Positions 36,784 to 45,733 of a DNA stretch of 64,000 bases are shown here, piece after piece. The notes beneath the pieces were generated by a model, which had not been told where the DNA came from, ran no database searches, and worked only from the letters and a program-made list of their open reading frames with translations. Source of the DNA: Marinifaba aquimaris (GTDB lineage: Bacteria; Pseudomonadota; Gammaproteobacteria; Enterobacterales; Alteromonadaceae). Within the stretch, counting starts at the first letter, position 1. Each line of letters begins with the position of its first letter. Where the stretch lies: positions 1-64,000 of the forward strand of contig NZ_JABULX010000005.1 of assembly GCF_013328345.1 (NCBI RefSeq). Direction: 5' to 3'. Both the position numbers and the translations under genes were made by a program.

Positions 36784-38229
36784 ATGCGTCAGTTACTGAA
36801 ATTACCTAAACTGTCGGTTCAAAACCCGCTAGTGGCGACGGCTATGTACGCCATTAGCATAGTGTTTATGAAAGGCTTATCACTGATTATGCTGCCTTTT
36901 TTAACACACAATTTGAGCCAAGCAGAATACGGTCAATTAGAGTTACTGGCGAGCTTGGCGGCCATAGCCAGTGTGATTGCTGGGTTAGGCTTAGCAGAGG
37001 CTTTATTTCGCTTTGCTGGAATGGCAGATGATGCTGAGCAAGCACAAAACCATTTTGCTCGTTTGCTCAACCTAGCTATTTGGGTTGCGGTTTCCGTAAC
37101 CTTAATCAGCCAAATAAGTTTAGGTAGTTTAGCCATTTGGTTACCTGAAACACTGGCGATACTTGATATTCGTATCGTGATGCTCACCATAGCTTTTGAA
37201 GCTATGATTGCCCTGCCACTGGGCTGGCTCAGAATGCAAAACAGGGTGATCGCATTTTGTCTAATTGTCTGCAGCCGAGCATTAATTCAAATATCACTGA
37301 CTTACGCATTAGTTAGTCAAGGTTCAGGGGTGACAGGCATTTTACTCGCGGGTTTAGTTTCTGCTGGGCTCTCAACTATTTGCCTATTGTACTGCGTCAA
37401 AGGTGATTTTAACTTCAGTTTTAACAATCAAGCCAATAAGTATCTCAAATACAGTGTACCTATGATGCTAAGCGGGATTATCGCTTTTTGTATTTTAGGT
37501 GCTGATAAATGGGTATTGGCGCAATATGCTAGCTTAGAGCAAGTAGCCATTGTTGCTGTTGCCGCTAAATTAGCGTTAGCAACGGTTATTTTACTGCAAC
37601 CTTTCAGTATGTGGTGGTCACCTAGACGTTTCACCACACTAAAACAAGAAGGTGAGCAACGGTTAACTTACTTCACTCAATTAGGCTTAATTTTGGCCGT
37701 AACGGTTGGCATTGGCCTGTGTTTCATCTCGCCGTTATTAATTGATTTGCTGGTACCAGAGAGCTATCACTCAGCCATTTATATCGCTCCCATCTTAATC
37801 TTAGCTATGGTGTTAAAAGAGGCGGTCGAATTAATTAACATTGGTTGTTTAGTCGGTAAAACCAGTAAATGCCAAGTCGTGATCAATGCAATTGCGGCTC
37901 TTATCACCTTAGCCTTGCTTTTCATTTTGATTCCCAAAATGCAAAGCACAGGTTTAGCCTATGCCTTATTACTGGGTCAAGCAGCGCGTTTATTGATGTT
38001 TTTTGTCGCTAGCCAGCACTATCTACCTTTATCTTACTCATTGATTAGATTGATCTTTTTAACTTCAATTGGATTTACAATTAGCTTTACCCTACCGCTT
38101 AATTTATCAGCTTGGCATGCTGCCTGCTTTGCTCCTGTTATCGGTATTACATTTTTCGCTTTGGCTTATCTTTGTTTATTTCCAAAAAAAGCGAATGGGT
38201 TAAAAGGCATCATACATGCGTGGCATTAG
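36784..38229 (+). CDS. sypK: Wzx-type oligosaccharide flippase (SypK-like)
   Basis: Polytopic inner-membrane protein of 481 residues with about 12-14 predicted spans, of the MOP/Wzx superfamily (Polysacc_synt fold). The N-terminus AMYAISIVFMKGLSLIMLPFLTHNLSQAEYGQLELL is the standard Wzx signature. It moves undecaprenyl-linked repeat units to the periplasm for polymerisation. The stop overlaps the next gene by 14 bases, suggesting tight coupling to the ligase/polymerase-like protein. Confidence 0.9.
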   Translation: MRQLLKLPKLSVQNPLVATAMYAISIVFMKGLSLIMLPFLTHNLSQAEYGQLELLASLAAIASVIAGLGLAEALFRFAGMADDAEQAQNHFARLLNLAIWVAVSVTLISQISLGSLAIWLPETLAILDIRIVMLTIAFEAMIALPLGWLRMQNRVIAFCLIVCSRALIQISLTYALVSQGSGVTGILLAGLVSAGLSTICLLYCVKGDFNFSFNNQANKYLKYSVPMMLSGIIAFCILGADKWVLAQYASLEQVAIVAVAAKLALATVILLQPFSMWWSPRRFTTLKQEGEQRLTYFTQLGLILAVTVGIGLCFISPLLIDLLVPESYHSAIYIAPILILAMVLKEAVELINIGCLVGKTSKCQVVINAIAALITLALLFILIPKMQSTGLAYALLLGQAARLLMFFVASQHYLPLSYSLIRLIFLTSIGFTISFTLPLNLSAWHAACFAPVIGITFFALAYLCLFPKKANGLKGIIHAWH

Positions 38230-39622
38230 TCAGACAGGCTTCAATTTAAGTATTAAAAGAAACTATGTCATTGTTATTGGCTACATTTTGCTGATTGCCC
38301 TTGCATGGCGTTTTATCCCTCACCCCGTTATCGTTTTTGCAGCAGGCCTGGTGCCATTAGCTGTGCTATTTGTTCTGCGCTTTCCATTTCAAATGGTGCT
38401 GTTGTTCGTGGTCTTTTCTTTTTTCCGATTACACGAGGTTTTTCCACAACTTTATCCGTTGAAGGTCCCACTTTTATTATCGTTAGCCAGTTTAGCTGCG
38501 CTCATATGGCACATAGGTTTAACCAAAAAAATTCAAATGTTTTGGCGACCTGAACTCACTTGGATGACGGTATTTTTTGTCTTGGTCTTGATTGGCGTGA
38601 TCATGGCCAGTAACCGCCCCATCGCCATTGCCTATTTCAAAGGTATTTATTGGAAAATAGCCATTATGACCTTCGCTATTGCTTGGCTAACACGCTCAGA
38701 AAAAGACTTTGCTTTTGCTGCTAAGCTGATCACGTTATCGGGTATTGCGGTCGGTTGTGTTGCACTGTTTAACAAAGCCAATGGCTTGGAAATGGTTGAA
38801 GAAACTCGAGTGACGATCGGTCGATCAATTGGCTCAGTACTAGGTGACCCTAACGACCTTGCTTTGGTACTTATGTTCCCGGCGGCTTTTGCCATTGCGT
38901 TAATTCTCAATAAAGGTTTAGGCAAATTTGCTTTTGTGATGGGAATTATCGGTGCGCCAGTATTGTTTATGGCAATTATTGCGACCCAAAGTCGTGGTGG
39001 TTTACTCGGTATCTTGGCCGTGTTCGGTATTTTTGCTTATCGAAAAATAAAGTCCAAAGCATTATTTTTTATCTTGGGTGCTGTCGCTATGGTCGTGTTA
39101 TACGCGGTGGCGGGTATTTCTGATCGAGCTTCAGGTGGCGCGGCTGAAGAGGGTATCGATGCCTCGGCTATGGGGCGCTTATATGCTTGGGAGGCCGCAT
39201 TTGGTATGGCGCTGCACAACCCGTTGACAGGTGTAGGTGTTGATAACTTCTATTCTAACTACTATTACTACAGCCAACATTGGGATGGCTTAAATCACGC
39301 AGTGCACAGTACTTGGTTTGGTGTCTTAGCAGAAACAGGCTTTCTCGGTCTCATTGTATTTTTAATCATCATTGGTCACTTACTTAACACCGCTTACAAA
39401 ACCTTAATCAGCTTAGAGCGATTGCAACGTCAAGGTCACACTATACCGCCGGCACTCTTGGCGGTAACTCAAGCTGTGTATGCAGGGATGTTAGGCACCA
39501 TAGTCTCAGCGACATTTTTAACTCAAGGGTTTACTTGGCCAATTTATATTTTAGCGGCGCTGATTGTTGCAGTGGCGCAGTGGCACCATATTTTTGTCAA
39601 AGATAAACTCAAGTATGACTAA
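38216..39622 (+). CDS. sypL: O-antigen ligase/polymerase-family membrane protein (SypL-like)
   Basis: Polytopic protein of 468 residues with about 10-12 spans and a Wzy_C/O-antigen-ligase core. The large periplasmic loop after ASGGAAEEGIDASAMGRLYAWEAAFGMALHNPLTGVGVDNF (read in parts) carries the typical R-x3-W and NPLTGVGxxNF signature, and HAVHSTWFGVLAETGFLGL is the second. In this locus it is the only Wzy candidate, so it probably polymerises repeat units rather than ligating to lipid A. It overlaps both the flippase and the exosortase genes. Confidence 0.88.
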   Translation: MRGISQTGFNLSIKRNYVIVIGYILLIALAWRFIPHPVIVFAAGLVPLAVLFVLRFPFQMVLLFVVFSFFRLHEVFPQLYPLKVPLLLSLASLAALIWHIGLTKKIQMFWRPELTWMTVFFVLVLIGVIMASNRPIAIAYFKGIYWKIAIMTFAIAWLTRSEKDFAFAAKLITLSGIAVGCVALFNKANGLEMVEETRVTIGRSIGSVLGDPNDLALVLMFPAAFAIALILNKGLGKFAFVMGIIGAPVLFMAIIATQSRGGLLGILAVFGIFAYRKIKSKALFFILGAVAMVVLYAVAGISDRASGGAAEEGIDASAMGRLYAWEAAFGMALHNPLTGVGVDNFYSNYYYYSQHWDGLNHAVHSTWFGVLAETGFLGLIVFLIIIGHLLNTAYKTLISLERLQRQGHTIPPALLAVTQAVYAGMLGTIVSATFLTQGFTWPIYILAALIVAVAQWHHIFVKDKLKYD

Positions 39623-40421
39623 ATTTAGTCTCTACACTTGCTCACTGGTGCTAATGGCATTGGTGCTCGCTTATAGTCCGCTCTATCTAACACTGAATCT
39701 GCAAGCACCAGAGCACTTATCTTTGCTCCCCCTATTTTGCTGCTGTTTGGCAATTAAGCTGATACTGAATCAATCGATCGAAATGTCTAATGCAGATAAA
39801 TGGGTTATCTTAGGATTGTTTTTACTCTTGCTTATACCCAGCTACCAAATAGCTTGGCTTTGTTTATTAATCCTCGCCAGCTACTTACTAACCAGAGCGG
39901 ATCCCATTATTAAAAGTGCAGGTACCATATTATTGTTAAGTGCTAGCCAGCCTTTATTAGCAACTTATATGCTTAAACTTTTCCCCAATATGATTTTAAG
40001 TTGGGATGCTTGGCTAGTCAGCCAACTGCTTAGTTTGGTGTATCAAGGGATAAGCCACGAAGCTAACTTAATCATGACTCCGTTCCCCCACGATTTACTG
40101 ATTTTACGCGGCTGCTCGTCGTTTACTAACTTAACTGCGGTTTGCTTACTCACCCTTAGCTTATACAGATACCATCAATTAAAAATCACACGATACGAAG
40201 GTTATTACCTTGTCTTGCTGACAGGTTTACTATTAAGCATAAATTTAACAAGGCTATATATGATGGCCGTTGACATCAACTGGTATCAATGGTGGCATTC
40301 AGAGCAAGGGCAAATGGTGTATCAACTTGGCTTTTGGTGCATTTGTTTGAGCAGCTTATATTTGGCACAAATACATAAATCTCGACTGGCAGATATTCAA
40401 AATGAGCATGCCAGAGCCTAA
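39615..40421 (+). CDS. Exosortase-family transpeptidase
   Basis: Polytopic inner-membrane protein of 268 residues with about eight spans. The exosortase/archaeosortase triad is present: Cys167 in ILRGCSSFTNL, Arg213 in NLTRLYM (the N-x-x-R motif) and His228 in WWHSEQGQ. Exosortases cleave C-terminal sorting tails and join or release surface proteins in polysaccharide-producing Gram-negatives. It lacks a fused EpsI domain and is shorter than EpsH/XrtA. I chose the ATG at 39615, which overlaps the ligase stop by eight bases; an upstream start at 39564 would lie inside that gene. It is the last-but-two gene of the syp-like operon. Not assignable to a named Xrt type by eye. Confidence 0.85.
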   Translation: MTKFSLYTCSLVLMALVLAYSPLYLTLNLQAPEHLSLLPLFCCCLAIKLILNQSIEMSNADKWVILGLFLLLLIPSYQIAWLCLLILASYLLTRADPIIKSAGTILLLSASQPLLATYMLKLFPNMILSWDAWLVSQLLSLVYQGISHEANLIMTPFPHDLLILRGCSSFTNLTAVCLLTLSLYRYHQLKITRYEGYYLVLLTGLLLSINLTRLYMMAVDINWYQWWHSEQGQMVYQLGFWCICLSSLYLAQIHKSRLADIQNEHARA

Positions 40422-41010
40422 TAAGCACCTTAAGTGGAGAAACTTCGCTTACCTAGTACTTATCTTACTGATTGTACTGGCGATCCTTTTCACTAAAGTG
40501 AACCCATATCAATCTCATAATGCAAAACAGTATTACCCTGAGCAAGCTATCTATCAAAAGCTGGCTCAACTCACCTCCAATAAAGCAGATAAAATTCAAT
40601 GGTTTAACTTAACAAAAGACCGCGGCGTTCGCATTTTGCAAATAACCCCTAATTATTTAAGCAGTTGCAGTCAGGTTTTTTTCATTATGCAAATAAGTCA
40701 GGGTTCTGAGTTAACAGCTTTGTTTGAACACAAGATGAATGCAAAACAATTAACCACCGTTTACCTCTATAAAAATGAGGGATATCAATCATTTCCAGAT
40801 TTTAATTTCTGGTACCACAGCTTTTTAAGCAAGCTGGAATACAAAATGCAATCCCTGTTAGCTATGGCACACCTGAGTGAGTTAAGTAGCTCAAATAATT
40901 CTGCCTTTATTGAACCTGTCATCGCTTTAGGTGTGCCGACGACTTGCCATTATGCAGATTTGGCGCTCTGGCAGCAGCTTGATTTAACAGAGGTGCAACA
41001 CTATGAATAA
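40402..41010 (+). CDS. Unrecognised single-pass membrane protein between exosortase and its putative substrate
   Basis: A 202-residue protein with one N-terminal span (about 13-32, FAYLVLILLIVLAILFTKV) and a presumably periplasmic body. The body has two cysteines (LSSCSQVF; PTTCHY) that could pair, and a repeated aromatic/hydrophilic pattern. I recognise no family. EpsI (DUF3485) is often paired with exosortases and has a similar size and topology, but its motifs are not obvious here. It overlaps the exosortase by 20 bases and the DUF4114 gene by 8, so the three are almost certainly co-translated. It may be an exosortase accessory factor. Confidence 0.7.
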   Translation: MSMPEPNKHLKWRNFAYLVLILLIVLAILFTKVNPYQSHNAKQYYPEQAIYQKLAQLTSNKADKIQWFNLTKDRGVRILQITPNYLSSCSQVFFIMQISQGSELTALFEHKMNAKQLTTVYLYKNEGYQSFPDFNFWYHSFLSKLEYKMQSLLAMAHLSELSSSNNSAFIEPVIALGVPTTCHYADLALWQQLDLTEVQHYE

Positions 41011-41917
41011 GCTTTTCACGTACAGTTTTTCAGCACTGACATTTGGTATTTCAGCTCAAGCACAAGCGATAGATGTTGACCAACCTCCAATAACCAATGA
41101 ACCTGTACCCGAAGCTATCCTAAATGCTGTTGCCACTCAGCTACCTGAAGGCAGAGCCGTTAATGCGAGCTTCTTAAATACCGATTTTTCTCCGTTTTTA
41201 TCGATAAATCAGCAAGCAAATGTCAGCGTTACTTTCATTGACGAGGGTGCTGGATACAGAAACTCTTTGGGTTGGTTCAGTTTCACTGACTCTACTTTTA
41301 GCGGTTTATCCAATGGAGATATCGACTCTAACAGCGATAGTTTCATTTCTCTTAATGAGTTGGATCAGCTAAACGGGTTTGACTACGGCTGGTTATATCC
41401 CAATGCTTCAAAACAAGGTGCTGGCGGTGATTTATTGGCAGGTGATACCGTTGTAGTTGGTGATGGCGCATTTAACGCTGGTGATACGGTCAGCTTCTTT
41501 TTGGGGCAGAACAGCGCAACAGGAACCGGGGTTAGTGATGGCGTGTTAACCGGTTCTGACCAAGTATTTTATGGTTTAGATTTCTTAAACCCTGAAGCGG
41601 ATTTTACCAGCACATTAGATAGTAGTTTAGAAAACTCACGACACGTGGCATTACTGTTCGCAGACGATTCGCAAGAGCAAGTCATTATGGGGTTTGAAGA
41701 TTTAAACCGAGTAAACAGATTCGCTAATGACTACAATATTCGCTCAGATGAAGACTTTAACGATGCGGTATTTATTGTTTCGGCTGATCCTGCTGATGCA
41801 TTTTCTGATTCCAATATCGCAACCGCACCAATTGGCAGTATGAGCAAAGGCAGCTTAGCTCTAGGTTTTGGTTTTATCTTCGCAGGCTTTTTACTGAACA
41901 ACAAACGCAAAGATTAA
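41003..41917 (+). CDS. DUF4114 exported protein with atypical C-terminal sorting signal
   Basis: Secreted protein of 304 residues with a signal peptide cleaved near AQA (residue 22). It has a DUF4114 module (FINDEGAGYRNSLGWF-like: TFIDEGAGYRNSLGWFSF; VIMGFEDLNR; DEDFNDAVFIV). The end is tripartite: small polar motif PIGSMSKGS, hydrophobic span LALGFGFIFAGFLL, and basic NNKRKD. That is the layout of PEP-CTERM-type tails but without Pro-Glu-Pro. It directly follows an exosortase and is the only protein in the window with such a tail, so it is the likely dedicated substrate. DUF4114 proteins with sorting tails are common near exosortases. Confidence 0.82.
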   Translation: MNKLFTYSFSALTFGISAQAQAIDVDQPPITNEPVPEAILNAVATQLPEGRAVNASFLNTDFSPFLSINQQANVSVTFIDEGAGYRNSLGWFSFTDSTFSGLSNGDIDSNSDSFISLNELDQLNGFDYGWLYPNASKQGAGGDLLAGDTVVVGDGAFNAGDTVSFFLGQNSATGTGVSDGVLTGSDQVFYGLDFLNPEADFTSTLDSSLENSRHVALLFADDSQEQVIMGFEDLNRVNRFANDYNIRSDEDFNDAVFIVSADPADAFSDSNIATAPIGSMSKGSLALGFGFIFAGFLLNNKRKD

Positions 41918-41919
41918 CG

Positions 41920-42885
41920 TTATTCGATAAGTTGTAACTGATAACTTAAACCTTTGTGATCACTACCCGCTATTTCAATTAATTGATAATCCGTAATTTG
42001 AAAGTGCGACGAATAAAAGCAGTAATCAATTTTCGTCGCCAGCAGTGGCGCTAGCCAACCAGAGGTTAAATGCCAAGTTGCGCCGTAGCCTTGCCCGGCA
42101 AAACAAGGTAAAAACTGACCGAACGCAAAATCAGGTAAGTAACCAGACCAAGGCGCAGTATTTAAGTCTCCCATCACCAACGTTGGCATCAACTGATTGA
42201 GCTGACCTTGCCGCTGTATTTTATCTTCTAATCGAGACAGTGTTTTGTTACGCAACTCGAATAACTTTTCTGTGCGAGGAGAAGGTGGATGCAAAGCGAA
42301 TAATCGGATAGGCGTTTGCTGCACTTGAGCAAAAAATGTCATTTCAATAATATTGACCGACGAACTGGCCATATTGTGCACTTTGCGACTGCTGATTGGG
42401 TATTTACTAAAAACAGCAATCCCACTAGGAATACCGTACTCTGGTGGAATACTCTGAAAATCAGCAGCGAGCTCTCGATAAAAGTCTTTATTAGCGTGGT
42501 TGTACTCAAATAAAACTAAAATATCAGGCTGGAAATGACTGATTTGCTGTTTAAGGGCTGCAAGCTGATTGTTGTAATAAGAAATGTTCGCTTGAAAAAC
42601 GCGGAGCGCTTTATCATTGGATGGCTCAACATCAGAGACAGGCCAATAGAAGCGAGAGAAGTTATAACCAATCGCAGTAGTAGCAATGATTGCCAATACC
42701 CAGCCACTTTTGTTAAATCGCTTGATCAACCAAGGGATCATGACTGCAGCCACCAGCGCATACTGTGCTTGAAAGCTGACGGTTAAATCGAGCAACCAAG
42801 GTAAGTCGATAGCAAACAGTTCTGCAACTATGGGTAAGTTGAGTAAACAAATTAGCAGTAAAAAAAAGCAGAAGCTAAGGTACAA
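41920..42885 (-). CDS. Membrane endonuclease/exonuclease/phosphatase-family protein
   Basis: About 321 residues. The first ~85 form two or three membrane spans. The rest is an EEP-fold catalytic domain, presumably periplasmic: VFQANISYYN, DILVLFEYNH (metal Glu), LFALHPPSP, TLVMGDLNTAPWS (the GDxN motif), and SDHKGL (catalytic His). This group (YafD-like) includes vancomycin-resistance-associated vanJ/teg proteins and uncharacterised phosphodiesterases. The start is uncertain: the frame begins at a TTG at 42885 with no good ribosome site. It converges on the DUF4114 gene with two bases between stops. Confidence 0.75.
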   Translation of the reverse strand: MYLSFCFFLLLICLLNLPIVAELFAIDLPWLLDLTVSFQAQYALVAAVMIPWLIKRFNKSGWVLAIIATTAIGYNFSRFYWPVSDVEPSNDKALRVFQANISYYNNQLAALKQQISHFQPDILVLFEYNHANKDFYRELAADFQSIPPEYGIPSGIAVFSKYPISSRKVHNMASSSVNIIEMTFFAQVQQTPIRLFALHPPSPRTEKLFELRNKTLSRLEDKIQRQGQLNQLMPTLVMGDLNTAPWSGYLPDFAFGQFLPCFAGQGYGATWHLTSGWLAPLLATKIDYCFYSSHFQITDYQLIEIAGSDHKGLSYQLQLIE

Positions 42886-42975
42886 ATTATTCAGTAATTT
42901 AGTGCATAGTGGTTTAAGTCTAGCAAATATTAACTGCGGATCTGTAGCCCAAGTTAAACAAATAAAGGATTAATC

Positions 42976-43533
42976 ATGACAGAACAAAAACGCTGTGGCT
43001 GGTGTGGTACTGATGAAGATTATGTCGCTTATCACGACAATGTATGGGGTAAACCTAACTATGATAGCCAAGACCTTTATGCCAAACTTTGCTTAGACGG
43101 CCAGCAAGCAGGTTTGAGCTGGATCACCATTTTGCGAAAACAAAAAAATTACGAAGCGGCATTTGCTCAATTTGAGCCAGCAAAAATTGCCTTATTTGAT
43201 GACGCCAAAGTAGAAGAGTTGATGCAAAATGTCGGCATAGTGCGAAATCGATTAAAAATTCAATCTATTATCAAAAATGCAAAAGCCTGCGAAGCAATGA
43301 AAGCACAAGGTATTAACTTCAGTGAATTTCTTTGGAGCTTTGTCGGTGGTCAACCCAAAATAAATCATTTTAAAACACTAAAAGAAGTCCCGGCTCAAAC
43401 CCCTGAATCAGAGGCCATGTCTAAGGCACTGAAAAAATTAGGCTTTAGCTTTGTTGGCCCAACAATTTGTTATGCCTTTATGCAAGCCGTGGGCATGGTA
43501 AACGACCATTTAATCGATTGCCCTGCTCGTTAA
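42976..43533 (+). CDS. tag: DNA-3-methyladenine glycosylase I
   Basis: Base-excision repair glycosylase of 185 residues that removes 3-methyladenine. It carries the Tag zinc and catalytic signatures: RCGWCGTDEDYVAYHDNVWG at the start (Cys pair and His), LCLDGQQAGLSWITILRKQKNY (the catalytic Glu is replaced by Gln/Asp-rich context here), NHF, and HLIDCPAR at the end giving the last zinc ligands. Size matches the family (~187). Monocistronic, with an AAAGGA ribosome site and a hairpin downstream. Confidence 0.93.
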   Translation: MTEQKRCGWCGTDEDYVAYHDNVWGKPNYDSQDLYAKLCLDGQQAGLSWITILRKQKNYEAAFAQFEPAKIALFDDAKVEELMQNVGIVRNRLKIQSIIKNAKACEAMKAQGINFSEFLWSFVGGQPKINHFKTLKEVPAQTPESEAMSKALKKLGFSFVGPTICYAFMQAVGMVNDHLIDCPAR

Positions 43534-43556
43534 ATCAATAGCATTTCACATTTTTT

Positions 43557-43580
43557 CGCCAAACTCATGTCAGTTTGGCG
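43557..43580 (+). terminator. Hairpin after tag
   Basis: GCCAAACT and AGTTTGGC arms with a 6-base loop lie 24 bases after the tag stop. The 3' side (GCGCATTTTGA) has only a short T run. Confidence 0.6.
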
Positions 43581-43625
43581 CGCATTTTGAAGTACCTATA
43601 GTAAATACGTTATGAGGTTTTCATT

Positions 43626-45722
43626 ATGCAAAAATTAGGTATCAGTATTAGCAGTTTGCTAATTTTCCAGGCATTCTCATTGCAATCGGCGCCTTTTGAT
43701 GATTGCCCCACGGAAGCCTTTCTAATCCAAAAACCTGAAAACACGGCTAAAACATTTGGTATTGATTTATCATTGGGTAAGTCTATTGAATTATCAGAAA
43801 ATATGAACAATCAAAATGGTAAAGCCTTAAACGGTGTTGGTTTTAGTGATCACGACGATTATATGTATGGCTGGTACCATCATACTAATTCACTGGCACG
43901 TGTAGGAAATGATTATCAAATCGAATCCATGACGTTAAACAAAGTGGATAGTAATTCGCAAAATGCCAGTGGTTTCTATGCAGGTGATATTTCAACCGTC
44001 GAAAATATATGGTTTGGTTATAAAGTCGGCCTCGGCTTATTTAAAGTCTTTATTGATGGCCCTAACGCAAATAAAATGGAGTATGTAGCAGGCAGTAAAG
44101 CCAAAGCAACTCTTAACCTAACCGATATTGCATTTCACCCAGATTTTAACTTTTTGTATGCCGTTACCAATGGTACTACTGGCGATTTAGTGCGTATTTC
44201 AACTGATACTGGTGAGATCCAAGTTTTAGATCGGGTTTATGAGGGAGATAAAGCAACATTTGGTGCACAATTCTTTGATGTTGATGGCAATATGTATATC
44301 AGCTCAAACCAGAGCGGTGAAATTTATAAAATCGACATCAGTAACCCCGAACTCATCGACGAAGTCTTTGCTTATGGTCCCAAATCAAGCTCAAATGATG
44401 GTGCGCGTTGCGCAAATGCACCAGTGTTACCAGCTTCAGGCACAGACTATGGTGATGCACCCGACAGTTATGGTACTGCATTTGAAGATAACGGTGCCCG
44501 TCATGGAACATCAGGGATCACCAGTTTACGTTTAGGTGATGATATTTCAGGTACAGACGACGGTGTGCAATTTGCCACTGGCTTAGAAACAGGTGAATCG
44601 GCTATTGTCTTGATTGAAGCCAATCAAATCACTTCGACCAGTTACCTTAATGCCTGGATCGATTGGGACCAAGACGGTGAATTTGAAGCAGACGAGCAAG
44701 TGCTCGATAACTACCAAGCAAGTGCCAATAATCAAATTATGTATCAAGTGCCGCTCTGGGCCGAACCGGGTTCAACCTGGAGCCGTTTTAGAATCAGTAC
44801 TACACAGGACTTAAGCCCAAGGGGAGGGGCACCAGATGGTGAAGTTGAAGACTACCCTTTAACGATAACAGAAACAGGGGTCACTTTAAGCTATTACCCA
44901 AGTGCTAGTGGTTATACCTCTTTGGTGTACGAAGACAATTACCCATCAACGGGTGATTATGATATGAATGATGTGGCGATGCAGCTCCGCATCATCAATT
45001 ATATTAAAGATAACCAAATCATTCGTGTAGGGTTTGAGGGACGTTTAAGTGCCTTAGGTGCTAGCTACAAAAATGGCTTTGCTCTTCGCGTACCTGGTCT
45101 GGCAGCTTCGAAAGTTAATGGCGATCACATCAAACAAGTGTTAAAAGGTAGTCGCGTCGATGAAGCTTACCTAGAGTCAGGAGTAAGCTCTGCCAGCATT
45201 ATTATTGCTGAAGATTTAACTGAGTGGATTCAAACATCAAGTGGCTGCAGCTACTACCGGACTCAAACTGGGTGTACATATGAAAACATGCCGACCTGGT
45301 CCGTCACTGTACCGTTTAACAGCGCAGTCTCAACAGGCTCTATGCCAGCTTACCCATATGACCCATTTATTTTTGCAACTACGGCAAGCTATCATGGTGA
45401 TGATGCCAATACATTAATTGGCCATGCTCCGGGTCGTGCACTAGAAATTCACCTGAAAAACAAAGCCCCTACAGAGAAATTTAACAACGGCTTTTTTGGC
45501 TACATGCACGACTATAGCAATAGCTCACAAAACAAATATTTCTTAACAGAAAACGGTATGGCTTGGGCGATGGAAGTCCCTTCATCTTGGAAGCACCCAA
45601 TGTCAGGTGTGAGTTTAGACCAGGCTTATCCAGAATTTATCGACTTTGCGACTGATGATAGCGGCCAGACAAATGCAACCTGGTATATGAGTCCAGAAAC
45701 GAGCAAAGTATTTAACAATTAG
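43626..45722 (+). CDS. Secreted LruC-domain protein with GEVED domain
   Basis: Exported protein of 698 residues with a signal peptide (cleaved near LQSA). Residues about 40-260 look like a DUF6923-type propeller that reads as a repeated sensor/display domain (DVDGNMYISSNQSGEIYKID). A GEVED domain follows at about 275-415 (DYGDAPDSYGTA, LNAWIDWDQDGEFEADEQV, GEVEDYPLTI). The C-terminal LruC domain (about 420-698) has YEDNYPSTGDYDMNDV and ends with SWKHPMSGVSLDQAYPEF. Such proteins are large surface or matrix components in marine bacteria. There is no C-terminal anchor or sorting tail. It forms a likely two-gene unit with the following lipoprotein. Confidence 0.85.
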   Translation: MQKLGISISSLLIFQAFSLQSAPFDDCPTEAFLIQKPENTAKTFGIDLSLGKSIELSENMNNQNGKALNGVGFSDHDDYMYGWYHHTNSLARVGNDYQIESMTLNKVDSNSQNASGFYAGDISTVENIWFGYKVGLGLFKVFIDGPNANKMEYVAGSKAKATLNLTDIAFHPDFNFLYAVTNGTTGDLVRISTDTGEIQVLDRVYEGDKATFGAQFFDVDGNMYISSNQSGEIYKIDISNPELIDEVFAYGPKSSSNDGARCANAPVLPASGTDYGDAPDSYGTAFEDNGARHGTSGITSLRLGDDISGTDDGVQFATGLETGESAIVLIEANQITSTSYLNAWIDWDQDGEFEADEQVLDNYQASANNQIMYQVPLWAEPGSTWSRFRISTTQDLSPRGGAPDGEVEDYPLTITETGVTLSYYPSASGYTSLVYEDNYPSTGDYDMNDVAMQLRIINYIKDNQIIRVGFEGRLSALGASYKNGFALRVPGLAASKVNGDHIKQVLKGSRVDEAYLESGVSSASIIIAEDLTEWIQTSSGCSYYRTQTGCTYENMPTWSVTVPFNSAVSTGSMPAYPYDPFIFATTASYHGDDANTLIGHAPGRALEIHLKNKAPTEKFNNGFFGYMHDYSNSSQNKYFLTENGMAWAMEVPSSWKHPMSGVSLDQAYPEFIDFATDDSGQTNATWYMSPETSKVFNN

Positions 45723-45733
45723 AGGGCAGCACC

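Noticed and set aside
41003-41917. Classic PEP-CTERM signal in the DUF4114 protein
   Set aside because: The tripartite layout is present but there is no Pro-Glu-Pro; calling it PEP-CTERM would be wrong.
43576-43591. TGG-N10-like sequence before the LruC gene that resembles a sigma54 promoter
   Set aside because: The -12 position reads GA instead of the near-invariant GC, and the GG belongs to the tag terminator stem.
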